From the NCBI GenBank assembly GCA_905221605.1, contig CAJNDS010001230.1:1-27641 (forward strand): DNA of 27,641 bases, in the 5' to 3' direction. Every line of letters begins with the position of its first letter. Positions within the stretch are counted from its first letter, which is position 1. The notes beneath the pieces were generated by a model. That model ran no database searches. It was not told where the DNA came from and was given only the letters and a program-made list of their open reading frames with translations. Both the position numbers and the translations under genes were made by a program. This document shows, piece after piece, positions 1 to 6,122 of this stretch. The stretch comes from Symbiodinium natans. Lineage: Eukaryota; Sar; Dinophyceae; Suessiales; Symbiodiniaceae.

Positions 1-177
1 GCACAGGACAGACTACTTACCATACTCTCTCCCCTGGAGAATGATGTCCTGGACCAGGCCTTCCCCTGGATTCTGGCCTTCAAGATGCTCACGCCTGAGC
101 GCAGGATGATATTCCGATATGCTCTTCTTACGGCAGCGGGCCCCTCGGCTACAGCGCCAGTTTCGCAGACCGAGTGA
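1..177 (+). CDS. 3' end of a first array-family gene (partial)
   Basis: Reading frame 1 is open from the window edge to TGA at 175-177 and encodes 58 residues. The segment TILSPLENDVLD...AFKMLTPERR lines up with the C-terminal parts of the three downstream genes (INPLHDDVYEE...VYKMLTPLNR in copy A, TILSPLHDQVYDD in copy B, INPLYDDIYEE...VFKMLT in copy C), so this is the tail of a fourth paralog whose body lies left of the window. The last codons are ACC GAG TGA, and GAG TGA is itself part of the conserved hairpin element at 165-195, as in copy C. The function is unknown. Homology to the other copies is seen directly; the missing 5' part cannot be judged. Confidence 0.8.
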   Translation, partial: AQDRLLTILSPLENDVLDQAFPWILAFKMLTPERRMIFRYALLTAAGPSATAPVSQTE

Positions 178-195
178 GGTCCCCTCCTGGTCGGC
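165..195 (+). repeat. Hairpin element 1 (3' of first gene)
   Basis: The core GAGTGAGGTCCCCTCCT (172-188) is closed by C171-G189. The flanking arms GCAGACC and GGTCGGC pair at 6 of 7 positions (mismatch A167/G193). Inside the core, GAGG (176-179) can pair with CCTC (183-186) around a TCC loop. The TGA at 175-177 is the stop codon of the upstream gene. Confidence 0.8.
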
Positions 196-546
196 TACTT
201 AACTAACCTAATCAACTTCTTTCTCACAAGAAGATCGACGATGCCTGCTGCTAACAGACAAAGGAGAATTACTCCCGCTACTCTGCGCCTCTCCCAAACA
301 CAAATCTAGACCGTCTCACCCCTCTCCCTCTCCGTGCAGAGCCTCAGGTCCTTAACCAGAAAGAGGGAAACACGCACCAGTGCCAGTGCCTCAGCTCTGC
401 CCACCTTAAGCTTGAACTCTGCTGCGCAACCCCACCCCTGCAGCTTAGCCCGAGAGAGGCCTTCCTTGAAACTTCACCTCCTGGTTGCTTACCTTCGGCC
501 CAAAAGCACCATGGCAGCTGTGTTTGCTCCGGCTAACGTCAGAGCC
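196..546 (+). other. Spacer between first gene and copy A
   Basis: About 350 bp without a supported gene. The top strand is C-rich and G-poor (by hand count, 25 C against 9 G in 301-360). It ends with TTTGCTCC, a CTAAC (533-537) and CAG at 540-542, which resembles a branch point and 3' splice site, 4 nt before the arm of hairpin 2. An 80-codon frame at 334-576 runs through it but resembles nothing and is not called. Confidence 0.5.
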
Positions 547-577
547 TTCATACGAGTGAGGTCCCCTCCTGTATGAG
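547..577 (+). repeat. Hairpin element 2 (5' of copy A)
   Basis: The core is identical to element 1 (554-570). The arms TTCATAC and GTATGAG form six Watson-Crick pairs and one T-G wobble. The stem ends 7 nt before the preferred ATG at 585; an alternative in-frame ATG (573) lies inside the 3' arm. Confidence 0.85.
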
Positions 578-584
578 CCTGACC

Positions 585-1865
585 ATGGAGGCCCTCCCTC
601 CGGTACTGAGCAGGGATAACACCATGGAGGTGCTTCTGGAATCTCTTTTCCTCCCGCTTCCGGTTTACCCTGCATCCTCCCCGGGAGACCACGAGGCCAG
701 CACTATACAAATGGCATCTACACGTATCCCGGCAGACGACGCCCTCCGGCACTCGGACCGTCCGATACGCATAGCTTCCCGCACCTGCAGCTTCATGAAA
801 TTGCTCACGGAGAAGATCAACTGGAGACTGGGTGACCTTCGACTCTACCTCCCCAAAACTGCCACTCGACAGCTAGCAGCCAAACGTAAGCACGAGGAAA
901 TGATGCTCCACGAGCCTCAGGAGAACACTCTGACTTACCTTCGGCGGCGTCAGCTCATCTTCATATCTCAGGCGATCAGGGACTACACAAATGATGGCCC
1001 AGGCCAAAACTCCTTTCAACTCGAAGATGCGGAGAATACCGCACTTCGAATTTGGACGTACCTAACCCGCCACTTTGCCAAAGGAGAGATCAACTTTATG
1101 ATAGACACCGCCTTGTCGCATCTCCACCTCCTGATGAAGTCGGCGACACCAAGTCTGATGTCAAGCATGGAGCAGTCGCAGCCGTCCATGGCTCCGGGAC
1201 AAGGTCAGGGTTATTTTCCCCCGCATCTAGGCCTACCCGAAGACAAACACTTGGACCTCCAATACTTCGACCTTCAGGCACTCAGGCGTGCGTCGACGAT
1301 ATACCGAGTACAGCAGCTTCTCAAGATATCTCACTCAACCCCGGGCGGAGAGTCGCCTGTCACCAATGGCTGGCGCTTCCAGCAACAAGCGCAACATCTC
1401 GACTCATTGCCCTATGACAAGCATCTCCAGGCCTTGCTGCCACACCTCCCGGACTACCAGGACCAACTCCGAGAGAACCTGGTGATGTACAGGCAGTGGC
1501 TCCTACGTGACATCACTGAAGAGGAGACGGCCTGGGCCCGTGACACACTTTTAGAGTCGGCAGTCTCGAGAGGAGAACTCCGCGAACTTTTCGAGCATGC
1601 TCTCCTCAAGCAGGTAAACCATACACTTCAGGCCAGTGCTGAGTCTCCTCGCCATGTTGATTCCACTCCGAACTTCCAAAATAGCATGGCTCTTCGCTTC
1701 TACCAAATCATCAATCCTCTACATGATGACGTCTACGAGGAGTACAAGCCGTTTGCGATCGTCTATAAGATGCTCACTCCCCTGAACCGCCAACGGGCTC
1801 GATCACTTCATCGTACTTTGTCGCACGAGAGGCACCAGTCCTTGCTTCGCCTTTTTGCACCCTAG
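585..1865 (+). CDS. Array-family protein, copy A (intact, unknown function)
   Basis: This encodes a 426-residue protein of no family I recognise. The start at 585 (context GACCATGG) is preferred over the in-frame ATG at 573, because from here the protein aligns at once with copy C (PVLSR then MEVLLESLFLPLPVYP). Recognisable landmarks shared with the paralogs are RIASRTCSF near residue 62, a basic KRKH at about 100-103 that could be a nuclear-localisation or nucleic-acid-binding patch, an acidic-aromatic DYTNDG block, FDLQALRRAS, a YRQWLL block and a C-terminal FYQIINPL...YEEYKPFAIVYKMLT block. It looks mostly helical and soluble; I see no signal peptide, membrane segment or catalytic signature. 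Differences from copy C over strongly conserved stretches are mostly silent, which indicates selection for the protein. It sits between hairpin elements 2 and 3. It could be a viral structural or nucleoprotein-like protein, or a host tandem family; neither is shown. Confidence 0.85.
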   Translation: MEALPPVLSRDNTMEVLLESLFLPLPVYPASSPGDHEASTIQMASTRIPADDALRHSDRPIRIASRTCSFMKLLTEKINWRLGDLRLYLPKTATRQLAAKRKHEEMMLHEPQENTLTYLRRRQLIFISQAIRDYTNDGPGQNSFQLEDAENTALRIWTYLTRHFAKGEINFMIDTALSHLHLLMKSATPSLMSSMEQSQPSMAPGQGQGYFPPHLGLPEDKHLDLQYFDLQALRRASTIYRVQQLLKISHSTPGGESPVTNGWRFQQQAQHLDSLPYDKHLQALLPHLPDYQDQLRENLVMYRQWLLRDITEEETAWARDTLLESAVSRGELRELFEHALLKQVNHTLQASAESPRHVDSTPNFQNSMALRFYQIINPLHDDVYEEYKPFAIVYKMLTPLNRQRARSLHRTLSHERHQSLLRLFAP

Positions 1866-1875
1866 CCTGCTAGCA

Positions 1876-1906
1876 ACTTTGCTTGTGAGGTCCCCTCCTG
1901 CAAAGT
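1876..1906 (+). repeat. Hairpin element 3 (3' of copy A)
   Basis: The core is TTGTGAGGTCCCCTCCT. The arms ACTTTGC (1876-1882) and GCAAAGT (1900-1906) are perfectly complementary over 7 bp, with no resemblance to the arms of the other copies. It begins 10 nt after the TAG of copy A; its own TGA (1886-1888) is not in frame with that gene. Confidence 0.88.
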
Positions 1907-2191
1907 AGAGCACCAGGTTAGCAACGTCTCTGTCCAACTAGGACACCAGCAGCCTTTTGCAAGCCAAGATAAAGCAGCGGAAAAGTCTCCTGCATCTCCA
2001 ACTGCAGCACAGTCCCTTCTCACTAAGACTACTGCGGCATTCTCCGGCAATAAGGTCTTTCTGCAGATAGTTGGAGCCTGATGCAGAGCCAATGCCTCAG
2101 CCCTGGCTGATTCACCTAGTAACACATTCAAGTCTGCAGCTTTCTGCTTTCATTGAAGCTTGCCACAGCCGGGCTCAGCCTCTCCACACAG
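1907..2191 (+). other. Spacer between copies A and B
   Basis: About 285 bp with no supported gene. It ends in a pyrimidine-rich stretch and CAG (GCCTCTCCACACAG, CAG at 2189-2191) lying directly against the 5' arm of hairpin 4, a good-looking 3' splice site. No clear similarity to the other two spacers was found by eye. Confidence 0.5.
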
Positions 2192-2222
2192 GCTGACCAC
2201 GTGAGGTCTCCACCCGGCTAGC
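2192..2222 (+). repeat. Hairpin element 4 (5' of copy B, diverged core)
   Basis: The core is diverged (ACGTGAGGTCTCCACCC). The arms GCTGACC and GGCTAGC still pair at 6 of 7 positions, counting one G-T wobble (A/C mismatch at 2196/2218). The stem ends 9 nt before the ATG of copy B. Both the gene and its 5' element are the most diverged of the array. Confidence 0.7.
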
Positions 2223-2231
2223 AAACCAGCC

Positions 2232-3470
2232 ATGCCTTCACCGTCTCGCGAGGTTCTGCTCGAGATTCTCCTGAAGTCGCTCCACGTCCCAACGACCATC
2301 TACCTACCTGGCGGCATCAGTGAGCACATGGTCACATCAGCCTCAGCAAAAACTCATCTCGCCCCGAGGAGGCTCCTCTTCACTACAGAAGACCTTGAAC
2401 GCATGGCAGAACGAAGCATGCGAGTAGCATCACGTCTCTGCAGCTTCATATGTCACTTGGATCGGTACCTGGCTTGGCGCGAGGGAAGACACACTGCCCT
2501 GCCCCTTGAGGCTAGCCCACGTATCTTGGCAGGTAAGCGCAAGCACATCGACGACGAGCAGCCTTCAGCGCACCTACCCCCGAATATGGGGCCCCTCCAG
2601 CGCCAGCAAATCATGTACCTCACCCTCATGATCCACAACTACACAAATGACGGAGAAGGCTCGCCGTCCTTTAGCACGTCCGAAGCCGATCAGGCTGGTG
2701 CTTTAACCTGGCATTATCTCACCGGGAGGCTCTCGCAATCAGAGCTGAATGCCATTCTGCTCCGCACTTTGGAGCAGGCCAAGGTCATTCTGAGGTCTGA
2801 ATTCACTCCAGCACATCAACGGAACCTACTCCAGCTGCATCCCCAAATGACGGCGGAGACCTGGCAAGGCCAAGCATATTTCCCCCTAGGCCTCCGGCTT
2901 CAAGACCCACATCAGCTTGATCTTGACGCATACGATTTCAGAACGCTCAAAAGAGCATCACTTCAGCTTCGCCTACTACAACAACTGCGGACTATTACGG
3001 CCTCCACACCTACATCGGCCAGCGACCAGATCCGAGATGGCTGGGATTTCCTTGAACAAGACCGTGATCTCTCAAAGCTTGACTACGAGGACTACCACAC
3101 CAAATTGGTTTCAATGATCCCGCACTATCAGGAGACACTCCGAGAGATCCTGACACTGTACCGCCTATGGCTGTCAACCCCTCTGTCCGATGAGGACTTC
3201 CTGTGGGTGCGCAACCTGGTAGTGAATCAGCTTCTACCTAGAGACACTCTGCATCGCTACTTTGCTGACAGTCTCTGGCAACAAATACGACACAGATATG
3301 GAGGAGACCAAGGAGATTTCGAGCAGGCACAAGGAGTCATCACAATTCTTTCCCCGCTCCACGACCAGGTCTATGATGACTATAAGAACTTTGCTGTGGC
3401 GCTGACATTGCTCCTCGTTCGACATCGTCAACGTCTGAAGCAGACGCTAGACGACAAAATTCGGGGCTAG
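2232..3470 (+). CDS. Array-family protein, copy B (divergent, unknown function)
   Basis: This encodes 412 residues starting at ATG 2232 (context AGCCATGC). It is homologous along its length to copies A and C but much more diverged. Shared landmarks are an N-terminal EVLLEILLKSL, RVASRLCSF near residue 64, KRKH at about 102-105, NYTNDGEG, YDFRTLKRAS, LYRLWL, and a C-terminal ITILSPLHDQVYDDYKNFAVAL. Spacing between landmarks is close to that of copy A, so the fold is probably the same. No domain is recognised. It stops at TAG 3468-3470. Reading on in the same frame reaches GAG TGA inside hairpin element 5 (3501-3506), the same terminal Glu-stop used by the first gene and copy C. The TAG is therefore probably a secondary shortening by 12 codons. 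Confidence 0.83.
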   Translation: MPSPSREVLLEILLKSLHVPTTIYLPGGISEHMVTSASAKTHLAPRRLLFTTEDLERMAERSMRVASRLCSFICHLDRYLAWREGRHTALPLEASPRILAGKRKHIDDEQPSAHLPPNMGPLQRQQIMYLTLMIHNYTNDGEGSPSFSTSEADQAGALTWHYLTGRLSQSELNAILLRTLEQAKVILRSEFTPAHQRNLLQLHPQMTAETWQGQAYFPLGLRLQDPHQLDLDAYDFRTLKRASLQLRLLQQLRTITASTPTSASDQIRDGWDFLEQDRDLSKLDYEDYHTKLVSMIPHYQETLREILTLYRLWLSTPLSDEDFLWVRNLVVNQLLPRDTLHRYFADSLWQQIRHRYGGDQGDFEQAQGVITILSPLHDQVYDDYKNFAVALTLLLVRHRQRLKQTLDDKIRG

Positions 3471-3497
3471 AGACCGTCCGAGCACCAAAGCCTTCCA

Positions 3498-3520
3498 AAC
3501 GAGTGAGGTCCCCTCCTGTT
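3498..3520 (+). repeat. Hairpin element 5 (3' of copy B, weak stem)
   Basis: The core is perfectly conserved (3501-3517), but the outer arms pair over only 3 bp (AAC/GTT). It is the one copy whose outer stem is poor. Its TGA (3504-3506) is in frame with copy B, 33 nt beyond that gene's TAG. Confidence 0.75.
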
Positions 3521-3621
3521 CACTGCACTATCTTCCCAAATTGCGGGAAAAAGCGTGTAGCTCCGATCTTCCCACGCCAAGCCTCACTAAGCACAGCTCT
3601 TCTCGCAAAGTTTTCCCTCAG
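3521..3621 (+). other. Short spacer between copies B and C
   Basis: About 100 bp, the shortest spacer of the array. It ends in TTTTCCCTCAG (CAG at 3619-3621), a textbook pyrimidine tract and 3' splice site, directly before the arm of hairpin 6. No gene is seen. Confidence 0.5.
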
Positions 3622-3653
3622 GTTCGCACGAGTGAGGTCCCCTCCTGGCGAAC
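3622..3653 (+). repeat. Hairpin element 6 (5' of copy C)
   Basis: The core is perfectly conserved (3630-3646), closed by C3629-G3647. A3628 is then bulged and GTTCGC (3622-3627) pairs perfectly with GCGAAC (3648-3653); the stem can extend outwards by a G-T wobble and an A-T pair. It ends 14 nt before ATG 3668. Confidence 0.88.
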
Positions 3654-3667
3654 TTCCACCTAGGCCC

Positions 3668-4956
3668 ATGGCAGACCTTCACCCCGTCCTCAGCCGTGAA
3701 CAGGCAATGGAGGTACTTCTTGAGTCTCTTTTCCTACCGCTGCCGGTTTACCCTACAACTCCATCTGGCGCCGCCGCAGCGAGCTGGACCTGGCATCCTC
3801 ACGCACCCCTGCGGGGGAAGCGATCCCACACTTGAACCGCCAGATACGGATAGCCTCGCGCACCTGCAGCTTCTTGAAGCTGCTCGCGGAGAAAGTTCAC
3901 CGGCACATGGGAGAGTTGCGGCTCTACCTTCCCAAAACTGCACCCCGAAACTTGGCCGCAAAACGGAAGCATGAAGAGATGATGCTGACAGAGCCTCGCT
4001 CTCCTACTCTGACGTACCATCAGAAGCGCCAGCTCCTCTTCATCTCTCAGGCGATTCGCGACTACACCAATGATGGTCCTGGCCAGAACTCCTTCCAGCT
4101 CGAAGATGCGGAGCCTACCACCCAGCGCATCTGGACGTACCTGACGCGCCACTTCGGCCAAGGTGAGGTGCACTTCATGATTGCCAACGCCCTGTCGCAT
4201 CTACACCTTCTCATGCGATCGTCAACTCCACGCCTACTCTCAGGCATTGAGCAGTCACAGCCATCGCATGCTCCAGGACAAGGCTCGGACTACTTCCCTG
4301 ACAATCTTCGTCTGCACGATGACAAGCAACTGGACCTTCAATACTTCGACCTGCAGGCGCTAAGGCGAGCCTCCACAGTATACCGGGTGCAGCAGCTGCT
4401 CAAAGTCTCTTCTTCCGCCGAAGGGGCATCGCCAGTTAAGAATGGATGGCGCTTTCAACATCAGGACCATCACCTCAATGGTTTATCCTACGACCAACAT
4501 CTCCTGGCTCTGCTGCCTCATCTTACGCACTACCAGGACCAAATTCGCGAGGATTTGGTCACGTACAGGCAGTGGCTGCTTCGAGAGATTAATGCAGAGG
4601 AAGTTTCTTGGATTCGATCCATGATCGCGGACACGGTTATCTCGCGAGGTGAACTACTGGAGCTCTTCGAGGATGCCCTGCTAAAGCAAGTCAACTCTGC
4701 ATTTCGAGCTAATGCTGGCATTCCTAACCCTGAGGATCATTCTCAAGACTTCCAGAACAGCATGGCCCTCCGCTTCTATCAAATCATCAATCCGCTCTAT
4801 GACGACATCTACGAAGAGCACAAGCCCTACGCAATAGTGTTCAAGATGCTCACCTCCTCTCATCGTGGACGGCTTCGGTCCCTCCTTCGAGCTCGAGAAG
4901 CTGCCATTCTGGCGTCCCCATATCGGACAACCAGCCTGGTTCCAGTATGCGAGTGA
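3668..4956 (+). pseudogene. Array-family protein, copy C (frameshifted)
   Basis: This is the closest relative of copy A; by eye about three quarters of residues match in the central part. The start ATG 3668 has context GCCCATGG. The N-terminal part (MADLHPVLSREQAMEVLLES...VYP) is in the frame of 3668. From about 3784 the similarity to copy A continues in a frame offset by one base, through to TGA 4954-4956. The break lies around 3770-3787, in GCCGCCGCAGCGAGC, and is consistent with loss of one base (1289 nt from ATG to stop, one short of a multiple of three). Without the shift the first frame ends at TGA 3833-3835. No X-XXY-YYZ slippery heptamer is visible there, so programmed frameshifting is unlikely; a true recent mutation or a sequencing error is more likely. 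The rest is clean: KRKH, DYTNDGPG, FDLQALRRAS and FYQIINPL are intact. The stop codon belongs to hairpin 7. Confidence 0.8.
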
Positions 4957-4975
4957 GGTCGCCTCCAGCAAACTG
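4943..4975 (+). repeat. Hairpin element 7 (3' of copy C)
   Basis: The core is GAGTGAGGTCGCCTCCA; the inner GAGG/CCTC pairing is kept with TCG as its loop. The arms CAGTATGC (4943-4950) and GCAAACTG (4968-4975) pair at 7 of 8 positions. The TGA at 4954-4956 is the stop codon of copy C. Confidence 0.82.
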
Positions 4976-5224
4976 AACCATAGAATCCCTAAGTTCCTCT
5001 AGTCCGAATTCTGGACTTAATCACACCTCCAGACCACTGCTCGCACTGCAGAAGAAAAGCCTCCATGCCTCATAATGCACAAGCGCCAGCCTGCATAGCT
5101 GATGCCCCCCAGACTCGGCCTGCCTGCAAGCTTGCCTGCTGAGGTTGAAGACCAATCTCGCAGAGAAGTGTACAGAAGCGCAACCCACCTGGCTTGCAAT
5201 GGCCAGGACATCGAAACAGACCAG
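4976..5224 (+). other. Spacer after copy C
   Basis: About 250 bp with no supported gene, similar in length and C-richness to the other spacers. It ends just before the degenerate hairpin at 5225. Minus-strand frames of about 80 codons here look like chance. Confidence 0.4.
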
Positions 5225-5249
5225 GTCCCGAACGAGTAGGTCACGGGAC
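5225..5249 (+). repeat. Possible degenerate hairpin element 8
   Basis: GTCCCG (5225-5230) and CGGGAC (5244-5249) are perfectly complementary around a 13 nt loop that contains CGAGTAGGTC, one base short of the CGAGTGAGGTC start of the core; the CCCCTCCT half is missing. Its distance from element 7 (about 275 bp) matches the other 3'-to-5' element spacings, and an ATG follows at 5250, but no family gene does. It could be a decayed 5' element or a chance palindrome. Confidence 0.4.
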
Positions 5250-5267
5250 ATGACCCGCACATGCGTT

Positions 5268-6122
<855 letters not shown>

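Noticed and set aside
3770-3790. Programmed -1 frameshift site in copy C
   Set aside because: No slippery heptamer or obvious downstream structure; copies A and B have a continuous frame here.
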